DNA from: Iris pallida
Lineage: Eukaryota > Streptophyta > Magnoliopsida > Asparagales > Iridaceae
Assembly (NCBI GenBank): GCA_029216955.1
Contig: JANAVB010015600.1
Location: 26,580,188-26,644,187 of the forward strand
Length of the DNA: 64,000 nt
Direction of reading: 5' to 3'
Below are positions 22,607-33,196 of the stretch, in pieces. The stretch's first letter is position 1; each line of letters begins with the position of its first letter. Under the pieces are notes generated by a model. It was not told where the DNA came from, made no database searches, and saw only the letters and a program-made list of their open reading frames with translations. Made by a program: the position numbers and the translations under genes.

Positions 22607-22655
<49 letters not shown>
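22255..22655. repeat. Set of alternating inverted repeats separated by (TA)n
   Basis: A 30-base unit from AGGGTCATTTATATG to AATAATACCT occurs forward at 22,316-22,345, reversed at 22,362-22,391 and 22,458-22,487, and forward again at 22,496-22,525 with a changed end. A second inverted pair, GGTAACTGCACTAT at about 22,527 and its complement at about 22,595, flanks another (TA)n tract. All copies face each other across TA runs, giving several possible cruciforms. Confidence 0.85.
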
Positions 22656-22658
<3 letters not shown>

Positions 22659-22753
22659 CCTCTAGCCTAGTGGTTAAGAGAGATGCATGCGGCCCGAGTG
22701 GTCAGGAGTTCGAATCCTAGTGGGAGCGATTCCAGAAACAATTTACCTGGTTC

Positions 22754-22758
<5 letters not shown>
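22655..22758 (+). mobile_element. tRNA-type SINE, copy 2
   Basis: Shares CTCTAGCCTAGTGGTTAAGA (A box) and GATGCATGCGGCCC with the copy at 4,147. The B box is GAGTTCGAATCC, a better match to consensus than in copy 1. (TA)n lies directly on both sides. The 3' part differs from copy 1. Confidence 0.65.

Positions 22759-22825
<67 letters not shown>
22759..22825. repeat. (TA)n microsatellite
   Basis: TA dinucleotides directly after the SINE. Confidence 0.95.
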
Positions 22826-22829
<4 letters not shown>

Positions 22830-23664
22830 CTAATACATTTAGTAATACACAAAATCTTGGATATAAGTGTCTAAGTACATTCGATAACAGTCACATATAC
22901 ATGTGTACTCATTAGTTTATAAGCATATATACAACCATTAGGTCAATGACTCCACTATTTTGTTTGCAGTATTGCATAACAATAATTTTTCTCAAACTTT
23001 GACAATACAATAATGTAAAAAATTATTTCTCCCAGCATACTTAAATAGTGAATATATCTCTCCGCTATAAATATCACACAGAAAGACATACCAGTTTGTT
23101 CTGTGGAGATATTGTTCTTCTGGCTATCTTTTTATGTTTGGCCGGTAAAGCAGATTTTGGAGCACATGTTAATTTCCTTTATCTACTTTATTAATTGTTT
23201 GTCTCCTCCTTCTATGGTTCGATATTAGTTCTATATGGCATCTATACAATTTATTTAAAACAAAAACACAAGGTTGACTATTTAATAAGTATTGAACTCA
23301 AGAGAGATCTACTAATGGTAACCCAATCAATTTACAATTAAACTACTATTTAGTTGCTATGTTTATAAAAATTAATTTAGTAAATAATATGAAAAATGTT
23401 ACAGAAGGAAGTAAAACTAGCTACTGTTGACTGCATACACGTCCTGAGAACTAAAATACTAACTAACTTTAGTTAGTTAATGACAAAAATTGGAAAATGA
23501 AGAATCTTAAATTTTGAATTTAATATTTAAATTATTTATAGGTTGTTAATTATTTTTTACAATTAGAAACCATATAACAAAATTTAAAGCAATATCAATT
23601 TGTTTTGTTAGTCAGAAACTACAAAAAATATATTAAAACTTAATATTAAATCTAGCATGCATGG
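22826..23664. other. Gene-free AT-rich stretch
   Basis: No frame, TIR or repeat partner was seen apart from general AT-richness. Confidence 0.6.
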
Positions 23665-24427
23665 CAAAAAATAAGCAGTAGCATTTGACATAATATAAGA
23701 TAATTAAAATAAATATAGCTGCAACATAAAATTAAGTCTTGACAGCATCATAACACAATACCGTTTAACAAAGCATGGCCAACATTGATTTTAAAAATAT
23801 ACCAATTCATATTACAAAAGTAATATAATAATACTAATATTGTTACCGATAACAAACTATTCGCTCCACGACAGAATCATTATCAAATTGTTCCTTCAGT
23901 TCAAACATAAATTGAGTTTTTGTGTTTCTTTTCTTTTCCCTTCGTATGTGTTACTTATTATAGCTCCTTTAGTTATTATCCATATATCTTGTATGCATAT
24001 TCCACCTTCTAGCTCTTGAGTTTGATCATATACCAAGCTAGTTTTAACCAAAAAATAAGCAGTAGCATTTGACATAATATAAGATAATTAAAATAAATAT
24101 AGCTGCAACATAAAATTAAGTCTTGACAACATCATAACACAATACCGTTTAACAAAGCATGGCCAACATTGATTTTAAAAATATACCAATTCATATTACA
24201 AAAGTAATATAATAATACTAATATTGTTACCGATAACAAACTATTCGCTCCACGACAGAATCATTACCAAATTGTTCCTTTAGTTCAAACATAAATTGAG
24301 TTTTTGTGTTTCTTTTCTTTTCCCTTCGTATGTGTTATTATAGCTCCTTAGTTATTATCCGTATATCTTGTATGCATATTCCACCTTCTAGCTCTTGAGT
24401 TTGATCATATACCAAGCTAGTTTTAAC
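23665..24427. repeat. Recent 384-bp tandem duplication
   Basis: 23,665-24,048 repeats at 24,049-24,427 with only a handful of differences, including a small deletion around 24,336. The joint falls exactly at the CTAGTTTTAAC anchor of the 540-bp family, so part of a monomer was duplicated together with its left neighbour. Confidence 0.9.
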
Positions 24428-24454
24428 TAGTATCACTTAGCTGAAAACTAGGTT

Positions 24455-24456
<2 letters not shown>

Positions 24457-24526
<70 letters not shown>
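24457..24526. repeat. (TA)n microsatellite inside a 540-bp-family monomer
   Basis: About 70 bases of TA after AAAACTAGGTTGTT, the same position as in the monomers at 28,001 and 28,541. Confidence 0.95.
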
Positions 24527-24529
<3 letters not shown>

Positions 24530-24830
24530 TCTGATGGCCGTGTATAAGTAATTGAAATGGGTTACATGGTTAAGTTTTACTCACAGTCGTAGCCGAAATG
24601 AGCATATGAAGTAGAGGATTAAGGGTTGTAGCATATGTATGGTTTGAGAAGTTCACATCCGAATTGGATATTTAGACTTTTACCATAGCTTTATGTATAC
24701 TTTTTCCATGTCTGCATACACTTTTATCACAGCTCTATCTGATTTTCTTTATCTTCGTTCGTTTATGTATTTATTGTGTCCTACTAGTGATCATTAATGT
24801 AGTTGGATGACTATGTATCGGATGGATCTG

Positions 24831-26081
24831 TAGGATTTGTTTACGGAAGAAGCTGGTAGATGTTTTAGGTGTCTTGCTAAATAATACGAACATTATATTT
24901 TTTCCAACGCCTTGGGCACATATATAATACGAACATTATATTTTTCTCCAACTATTAATATTTTCATATTTTTCTCTTTTTTTCACATATATAATAGTAT
25001 ATACAAATTGGTTTTGTTTTAAATGATGGTGTATTGTTTTACATTTATCTGTGTTCTAATTGTAGAACAGTGCTTTTAGCGACAATATATACCAAATGCT
25101 GTGAGGACTGTATAATTTAAAGTTTAAGTTTTTTTTTAAAATTTGTTTGTTAGTAACTAAATAACATGGAGTTGTTATCTACCATAGGTGAGCGATAGAA
25201 CCTATGAGTTTCGACTTTATTTCATATAGTTTCTATTTTTATTGTTTACTTTGTTGTTTTCTAAGAATGTATTAACCAAAATTATGGTTTAGCAATAAAT
25301 TGATGATATTATAGGTCTAAGTAGATATTAACTTTAGTACTTACTAGCTAGTCACGTTGTAATTATTTTAATAAATTATATAGTGTGCCATGTCAAAATT
25401 TAGGTTGATATAATATTTATTTTCCTAGAAAATAAATTATTTTGTTCAATACTTGTTCTTCATATATTTATCTACAAAAATTAAACTAAATTTATAATTT
25501 TTACTAAAAAATAAGAATAAAAAACAAATAAAAAGATTTAAGAAAAAAATATTACCAACTTCTATCGACACAGACATAGGTTGGCTTTTTCACCTAAATA
25601 AAACAAGAAAGTAAAGTAAAAAAAAATGCTTTCATTCTTACTTCCCGTTAGGATATTATGTAGGCTTGCTCTCCACTAGTTCTTTCTTCCTTACCCCATC
25701 TTCCTTACTTCACCTCCTCTTTATTTCTTGTCCAAAGCCTGCTATCCTCGTTGTAGAGGTCTTATTCTTTTGTATAATGTCTTAAAACATATTTGGGTTA
25801 TTAATTATTCTCTCTTACTATGTATATGGTCTTAAAATGAATCTAATTTGTGTCCTTCTAAATCAGCATAGCTACATGGCAGAATAAGGAAATTTTGTGA
25901 AGCAAGACATTCAACATCATTAAATATCGTCCATGATGAACGTGTTGAAGACGAAAAAAATCCAGTTATCAGTTTCAGCACTACGACGACTCCAAAAGTC
26001 GATGTAAATTACCTCGAGACAGAGCATGACCCGTACCACAGTGTGCTACGGGGACGTCACACAGCAAGCGTGAAAAAAGTC
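24831..26081. other. Gene-free stretch
   Basis: AT-rich DNA with no supported gene. Two close copies of ATAATACGAACATTATATTT occur near 24,880 and 24,925. Confidence 0.6.
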
Positions 26082-26090
26082 CAAATCATG

Positions 26091-26403
26091 GAGAAATTAT
26101 TGTGTGGTCCGGCCTCACCATGTGACAATGATGAATGGTGAGCCTGGCCACTAATTACTTGGCATAATGTTTGGCATAAAAAGTTTCAAAAAATTGTAAA
26201 AAAATATAAAATATGCCGAAATTCACTTGACATATAATTAGAAAGAAATAGAATTTTTTTCTTTGAAAACATTAAACAAAATTGACCTAGAAAATAAGAA
26301 AATATATTGATATAATGGATTATGCCAAGTGTCAAGTAATTAGTGGCCGGGCTCACCATTCATCATTGCCACGTGGTGAGGCCGGACCATATAATAATTT
26401 CTC
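26091..26403. mobile_element. MULE-type MITE, 313 bp, with perfect 9-bp TSD
   Basis: CAAATCATG stands at both 26,082-26,090 and 26,404-26,412. The element begins GAGAAATTATT and ends with its complement. The TIRs run about 88 bases with few mismatches and include GGTCCGGCCTCACCA and GATGAATGGTGAGCC. The interior is AT-rich and non-coding. A 9-bp TSD with long TIRs is the Mutator signature; a transposase would have to be supplied elsewhere. The TIRs differ from those of the MULE at 12,251. Confidence 0.9.
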
Positions 26404-26412
26404 CAAATCATG

Positions 26413-27462
26413 ATGTGCTTCCTTTTGGTGTTTTTCGGAGGGATCATGACAAGGATGTTTTTCTACACATTCAACATGTTCGTCTAGTCTTTACCATCCT
26501 CGTCGGAATTGGGTTTTGAAGAAGTTATCATTTGTTCATTAGTCAAGGTAATGAGAGCTACACACTTGATTATACTTTGATCCACATTACTAATTTTAAT
26601 TATATGAGTAGTTTCTTTATCATTTGGTAGATTCTGATAGCCGGTTTACTCATCGCCCCCAAATATATATTGACGATGGGTAATTAAAGCATAGAAGAAT
26701 GACATCGATAATTGGTTTGATCCATATTACTTATCAATAATTAGACCAAGTACAGTGGGATACGGGGACAAAGTTTTCAAGACAGAAGATGAAAGAATAT
26801 TTGCTGCAACTTGGCTATATTTTATCGTATATTTATAGAAATTTTACCTGATGGGTTTGTCCGGTACCATTATATAATTTTTTTTATTTTGTTAATTTTG
26901 GATGAATAAATAATCTCTACTATTTTTTTTAGATTATTTACATATATCCACAGATAGAAAGCCGATGAATCTAATCAGGTCTTCGCCGTCGGGAGTAAAA
27001 AAAAATTCCATCTAGAAAGAATATCAAATTTGGTAGTGATTCTGCTCGTGGAGAGATTATAGTAACAATATTAGCACTATTATATTAGTTTTGTAATAGA
27101 AATTGACCTATTTTAAAAACCAATGCTAATGCTGCAAGACTTATTTTTGTGCTGTAGTTCTATGTGATACTTTTTTTAATTATCTTGTATTATGTTAAAT
27201 TGCTACAGAGACTTATTTTGTGCTATGTATCATGCTAGATTAAATATTAGATTTATTACCTGTCTGTCTATTACTTGCATGTCATTTGTTATAGAGAAAC
27301 ATGAATTGTGCACCATGCTTTGCTTTTCTGAACTGCTCCGAGAAGGTCACTAATAACCTAAGTATTTAGACAATAATTTTGAACTAAATTTAGAAACCAA
27401 AACGATGCCTTCATGTTGTACGCTTAATCCGTTATATCACTTGAGTTTGATGGTACACCTAG
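26413..27462. other. Gene-free stretch
   Basis: AT-rich with no domain, RNA gene or repeat partner seen. Confidence 0.6.
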
Positions 27463-28034
27463 CTAGTTTTAATTAGCAGCAATTAGCAGAAAATTAGATT
27501 GTTTATATATAAAAATGACTCTAATGGCTGTGTATGCGTAATGGGAATGGACTAGAATGGTTATTTTTACTCACAGTCACAAGCAAAATAAACATATGAA
27601 CTAGTGGATTAAGGGTAGCCACAGCCGAAATGAACATATAAAGTAGATGATTCAAGGTTGTTGCATATGTATGGGTTGAGGAGTTCACACCTAAATTTGA
27701 TATTTAATTATATATTTAGACTTTTATTGTGTGCCCTAGTAGGATTATGCATGTAATTGAATGATTATGTATCGGGTGGCTTAACTAGCTACTCAGAGTC
27801 ATTTTTCTCCTGTGAGTTTCTTCAACAACTTTAATTTGTATCGTCGTTCGTCATTTTTACTTACAAACCAGATGAGTTTCTGTGCTTCTTTTTCTTTTCC
27901 TTTACTCTCTGTGTTACTTAATCTATCTCCTTTAGTTATTCTCAATACATCTTTTATGCATATTACACCTTCTTGCTCTTGAGTTTAATGGTATAATTAT
28001 CTAGTTTTAACTATCAGCAGTAGAAAACTAGGTT

Positions 28035-28038
<4 letters not shown>

Positions 28039-28098
<60 letters not shown>
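28039..28098. repeat. (TA)n microsatellite in monomer 28,001
   Basis: About 60 bases of TA at the conserved internal position of the 540-bp repeat. Confidence 0.95.
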
Positions 28099-28100
<2 letters not shown>

Positions 28101-28578
28101 CTTTAATAGCGTGTATGCGTAATGAGAATGAGTGAACATGTAGTATTACTCACAGTCACAGCCGAAATTAACATATAAAGTAGTAGAGGATTAAGAGTTG
28201 TACATATGTATGGTTTGAGGAGTTCACACATAAATTAATATTTAATAACCTATTTAGACTTTTACTGTGTGTCCTAGTAGGATGATGCATTTAGTTGGAT
28301 GACTATGTATCGAGTGGCCTAACTAGCTATTTAGAGGCGTTTTTCTCCTGTGAGATTTTATCAAACGAATAAATCTTGTTTCGTCGTTCGTCGTATTTAC
28401 GTACTAGTCCGATGAGTTTATATGTTTGTTTTTCATTTTCTTTCCTCTGTGTGTTGCATATTCTAACTCCTTTAGTTATTCTTCATATATTTTGCATGCA
28501 TATTTCACCTTCTAGCTCTTTATTTTGATAGTACATCTAGCTAGTTTTAACTAACAATAGTTAACAGAAAACTATGTT

Positions 28579-28580
<2 letters not shown>

Positions 28581-28658
<78 letters not shown>
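28581..28658. repeat. (TA)n microsatellite in monomer 28,541
   Basis: About 78 bases of TA at the conserved internal position of the 540-bp repeat. Confidence 0.95.
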
Positions 28659-28661
<3 letters not shown>

Positions 28662-28950
28662 TCTTATAGTCGTATATGCATAATGGAAATTGGTTAACAT
28701 AGTTTTACTTACAAACACAACCGAAATTAATATATGAAGTAGAGAATTAAGTGTAGTCACAGCCGAAATGAACATATAAAGTAGAGAATTAAGGATTGTA
28801 GTATATGTATGGTTTGAGGAGTTTACACTTAAATTGGATATTTAATGATATATTTAGACTTTTACTATGTGTCATATTAGGATCATGCATGTAGTTGGAT
28901 GACTATGTATCATGTGGCCTATAACTAACTACTCAGACGAGTTTTTTTTC

Positions 28951-29070
28951 TGTAGAGATTTTAAGTGATTATTATTGCAATAGAGACTACATATATATAG
29001 GAGAGGCTAGCCTCCTCTCCTATCATTCTAGGCAATGTGGGACTAAAGCCCAATAACACATATATTAACA
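28951..29070 (-). repeat. 3' LTR of element E (about 120 bp)
   Basis: Minus strand TGTTAATATATGTGTTATTG starts at 29,070 beside the purine tract and ends near AATCTCTACA. It contains TTTAGTCCCACATTGCC and a CTATATATATG TATA-like stretch. The left limit is uncertain by a few bases because the flanking host repeat also carries TGTGAGATTTT there. Confidence 0.65.
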
Positions 29071-29087
29071 CTCCTCCTCAAGATGGG
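29071..29087 (-). other. Polypurine tract of element E
   Basis: Minus strand CATCTTGAGGAGGAG directly before the LTR start. The stop codon of the RNase H frame lies inside it (29,080-29,078). Confidence 0.75.
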
Positions 29088-30899
29088 CGAAAGATATTCA
29101 CTAAACCCATCTTGTCACATCCTCTCATCATGCTGATAGAACTAAGTCCCTTTGTTAGTCCGTCTGCTACCTGATCTTTGGTTGGAACGTAGCCCAGCTC
29201 TAGTACTCCTTTCTCCAGCTTTTTTTCGATGAAGAATCTGTCAATCTTGATATGCTTGGTCCTATTATGCTGCACTGGATTGTTGGCAATACTAATAGCT
29301 GACTGGTTGTCACACCATAGCTTCATCTTGGCTCCCTGGTCCAGCTTTAGCTCCGTCAGCATATTCTTCAACCACAATAGTTCTGTGACTCCCAAGACCA
29401 TAGCTCTATATTCTGCTTCAGCTGTTGGTCTGGCCACCACTGACTGCTTCTTACTCCTCTACGAGACCAAGTTGCCTCCTACAAATATGCAGTAGCCCGA
29501 TGTGGATCTCCTGTCGTCAGCACAACTAGCCCAGTCAGAATCACAATAGACCTCGATGCTTACATAATTATTTCTTTGAAGATCAGTCCCTTCCCGGGGG
29601 CTCCCTTCAAGTACCTCAGAATCTGGTATACTGCGTCCATATGACCCTTTCGGGGGTCATGCATGTAGCGGCTCACTACACTGACCGTAAAGCCGATATC
29701 AGGTCGAGTGTGGCTCAAGTAGATCAACTTGCCCACCAATCTCTGATATCTATCCCGGTCAACTGGTTCTCCAGCTTCAGCATCCAGTTTGAACTTCTGG
29801 TCTATCGATGTCGTAGCTGGTTTGCATGCCATCATCCTCGTTTCCGTAAGCAGGTCCAGTACGTACTTTCTTTGAGAAATAACGATTCCCTTATTATCTC
29901 GAGCAATCTCAATCCCAAGGAAGTATCGAAGAGGGCCAAGATCCTTCACCTCGAACTTCTTGCCAAGCTTTCCTTTGAGTTGGGCGATCTCCTGCTCATC
30001 ATCGCCTGTGATAATTATATCATCTACATATACCGCAAGCATGGTGATATGGCCTCCACTTCGTCTGAAGAAGACAGTGTGATCAGCATTGATCTGCTGA
30101 TATTCCATCCCTATCATTGCTCTCCTGAACCGGTCAAACCATGCTCGAGGAGACTGCTTCAGTCTATAGAAGGACTTTTTCAGTCTGCAGACCTTGCCTT
30201 CTGTCTGTTTAGTGTCGAATCCTTGTGGTATCTCCATGTACACCTCCTCTACTAGATCCCCATAAAGAAATGTATTCTTCACATCCAGTTGGTGTAGCTT
30301 TCACCCTCCATTGGCTACCAGGAAGATCAAGGTCCTGACAGTGCTCATCTTCGCCACTGGTGCAAAGGTCTCGTCATAGTCGATGTCGTACGTATGACTG
30401 TATCCTTTTGCCACCAGTCGAGCTTTATAGCGCTCAACCTGTCCATCTGGGTTCTGTTTCACAGTAAAAATCCATTTGCATCCGACTGCTCTTTTTTTTC
30501 TGGCAGTCTCACCAGCTCCCAAGTGTGGTTCTTCTCAAGAGCTCCCAACTCCTCATGCATTGCCGCTTTCCACTTTGGATCGTTCTTGGCAACCTGCCAA
30601 TTGTTAGGTACAGTAATACTATCCAAAGATGCTATAAATGCTCCATGAAAAGAATAGATATGATCATAAGAAACAAACTTAATAAGGTCCCAACCATATC
30701 TATCCGGAGGATTTTTCGTATTACTGCGAGTAGTCCTTCGTGTAGGTAGTGGTATGGGAGAAGTATGAGGAATGATATCACCTGAGGAGGGTGGTGGTGT
30801 AGATGAGGAGGATGGTGGTGTCTCAGGAGTTGGGACAGACGCATGCAAGGGACTTAGCACTGGCACTGTAGGTACTGGTCCTGCAGTTTGCTTCTCTCC
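29078..30899 (-). pseudogene. Element E reverse transcriptase and RNase H (copia)
   Basis: From 30,899 down the minus strand: a Pro/Ser/Thr-rich linker, then the RT start (VGCKWIFTVKQNPDGQVERY, YDETFAPVAK). The RT body (30,282-29,560) has FYRLKQSPRAWFDRF, the catalytic YVDD (AVYVDDIIITG) and RPDIGFTVSVVSRYM. RNase H (29,440-29,078) has TAEAEYRAM, LWCDNQSAISIANNP and HNRTKHIKID. Breaks are a frameshift in a run of A/T near 30,490, a TGA at about 30,303 and another frameshift between 29,560 and 29,440. The catalytic motifs survive, but the protein cannot be made whole. Confidence 0.9.
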
Positions 30900-32280
30900 T
30901 GTTGTCACGACCCGTACCCTGATGAGGGACACGAGCACGTGGTTACGTCCAGCCTACGCCGCAGAATCGGTGGTAGAACACTGTATATAGGGTCTGTAAA
31001 TACTACAACTAAACAGATAAAGGTACATGTACAGTATATACACTCCGAATGGAGGTGACATAGCAATACAGTCTCAATCACAAAGTAAAACTAAGGTAGA
31101 TAGCATGAAAAGGAAATACGATAGATGAAAGCAGGAAATAATTTCAAGATCCACACAAGTCCAGAGCTATACACAACACCACAGAGTCATAGAATATAAT
31201 ATAAACTACTACAGTTTGAAAAGTACTAGCTGGCTCACAGGCCAGGCAAACATAACTATGCTACACTACTCTGGGTGAGCAAAGTCTAGTGGCTCTACTA
31301 ACAAGCCACAGTTCAGGTCTACTCCATTTGGCTCGACCCCATAATAGGTCAGGCAATCTGCCTCTAAATCATTTGTAAAATTTGTCAACGATATCCTGTC
31401 AGAAAAATGAGCAAGTACAAAAACCAACAGCAGTTCCATATGAATTGACAAATTCTATAAGAGACAGTATAATGAAATACAAGACAAAATCAACTGAAAA
31501 TATATATCAAGATGTGAGTACTGAAAAGGACGACAATATGTATATATATAGGGCAACTTGGGGACTATTCGAAAGTCGAGTTACAACCCTTAACCAAACA
31601 AGGACCGAGGTTGTAACCCTTCTCCCGAACAGAACTTAGCCTCCCCGATAATAAATATAAAAGGTGCCTTGAATTATTAGTGCGTCATGTGATCGGCTTG
31701 GAAAAAAACATATTCAGGCTTTCCATCCGATCGGCTACGAACAAGTGACCAGTACCAGTGTGAAGAATAAGGCCGGTCACCATGGAAAGTTATGAACACG
31801 TAGCTATGGACAAGTGACGAGTACTAGTATGAAGAACCAGTGGGGATTTTGATCACACAACCACTAATAACTCCCCGTCCCCGAATAGTATAAAGGATCC
31901 GGACATAACACGTCATGACACGAGATTCAAAAGCAGGTGATCAGCCCACTCCCAAGTCCATGTCTATACAAATACAAGTAATAAATCGAATCTTGTACCA
32001 ATATACCAAGTAATCCGGGAACAACATCTCATGACAGGATCCGACATATACTAGTCCGTGAACTATCGTGTCTGGAAATCAAGTAAGACACTACAACTGA
32101 ATCGGATATAGCAGATATCAAGACAATAAAAACTATCAGTGAATGTACTCGCCTGTGGTCCTGAGCTGATAAGGTGAACAGACGCTCAGAGTAATCACAG
32201 ACCTATAGATGAGATGCCATGAGTCCAAACAGGGTTTAATAATAAAAGGAAAGCTAATCTAGTCATGATATGCAAGTCTA

Positions 32281-32603
32281 AGTCAAAACTAGGTCAAACC
32301 AAGTCACACCAAGCTAAACTAGGTCACACTAGGACAACCAAGGTCAAACAAGGTCACAGGAAGTCAATCCAAGTCAAACTAGGTCAATCTGGGTCGTACT
32401 AGGTCATACTGGTTCATACTGAGTCAACCCTGGGTCAACCCTAGGTCAAACTAGTCAAATATTGACTACCAGTTGACTTTCACTTTCAGTCAACTGGTCA
32501 ACTCTGGTTTGGTTTCGGTCAAATCTAGTCACTTAAAGGCTAAGTTTGACTATCGGTTGACTTTTGTTGACTTTTGGTCAAAATGGTCAACCGAAGTCAA
32601 AAC
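32281..32603. promoter_or_regulatory. Dense cluster of TTGAC (W-box core) motifs
   Basis: About 20 copies of GTCAA or its complement TTGAC in some 320 bases, many in AGGTCAAAC-type units. W-boxes (TTGACC/T) are bound by WRKY factors, so the stretch could respond to stress. It could also be a plain short-period repeat. The count was made by eye. Confidence 0.55.
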
Positions 32604-32924
32604 TAGTCTAGGAGCACTATATTTGATCATTACCAACCAAGGGAACCAAGTTCTAACCATATCTTAGACTCCAAACTCAAATACCTTAGTTCTAGGTAAA
32701 ACCTACATTACCCTTACCAAGGTAAATCCCGATACCTTGCCCAACACAAAGGAAACTCCGCTAATACCCAAGATACTAGCCTAGGCTCCTTAGGGTAGTT
32801 AGATACTATCCTATCTAAGGGTTACCTACCAAGATACATAGGTTTCCTAGATATCTAACCTATCTTAGATCACATGTTAGTCATCTATCCATTACCTTAC
32901 CTATACCCTCTTACCATCTAACTA

Positions 32925-33090
32925 ACACTCACACACACTCTAACTCACATACACACACTCACTAAGCTCACTCACACATATACACACATGATACCACACT
33001 CATAGGCTCTCACCTAGGCTTACATATAGGCTAACACCTATAGGCACACACACACACACACAAGCTCATAAACACACACACACACAAAGC
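32925..33090. repeat. CA-rich microsatellite region
   Basis: Interrupted CA dinucleotide and CTCACA-type runs. The frames across it are artefacts. Confidence 0.85.
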
Positions 33091-33196
33091 ATGTAGGGAC
33101 TGATTTTTGGGGGTGAAACATGGGCTGAAATGGTGGTGGGTTGAGGACAGATTTGGGGGTGATATGGGATGGTTTTGGACTGGTTTAGGTGCTGTG

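Larger units (their letters stand above)
21396..28950. repeat. Dispersed and tandem family of about 540-bp monomers with internal (TA)n
   Basis: The anchor CTAGTTTTAACTAGCAGCAG and variants starts monomers at 21,397, 21,834, 24,038, 24,417, 27,463, 28,001 and 28,541. The last three are strictly tandem, 538 and 540 bp apart. After the anchor come TA dinucleotides, then GGCTCTAATGGCCGTGTATG, CACAGCCGAAATGAACATAT, GGTTTGAGGAGTTCACAC and GTATCGGGTGGCCTAACTAG. A CTTCTAGCTCTTGAGTTTGA stretch leads into the next anchor. Intervening DNA at 22,826-23,664 and 24,831-27,420 does not belong to the family. No coding sequence was seen. It could be a satellite or tandem LTR-like units. Confidence 0.75.
30905..33196 (-). 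repeat. Element D, left segment
   Basis: Begins TCACGACCCGTACCC and ends in the CTGTG duplicated by the insertion of B. It contains a dense TTGAC array (32,281-32,603), a CA-rich tract (32,925-33,090) and G-rich sequence with GGACTG words at the end. No gene. Confidence 0.7.

Noticed and set aside
29641..30255. 204-codon + strand frame
   Set aside because: Complement of the element E RT, whose catalytic motifs are on the minus strand.
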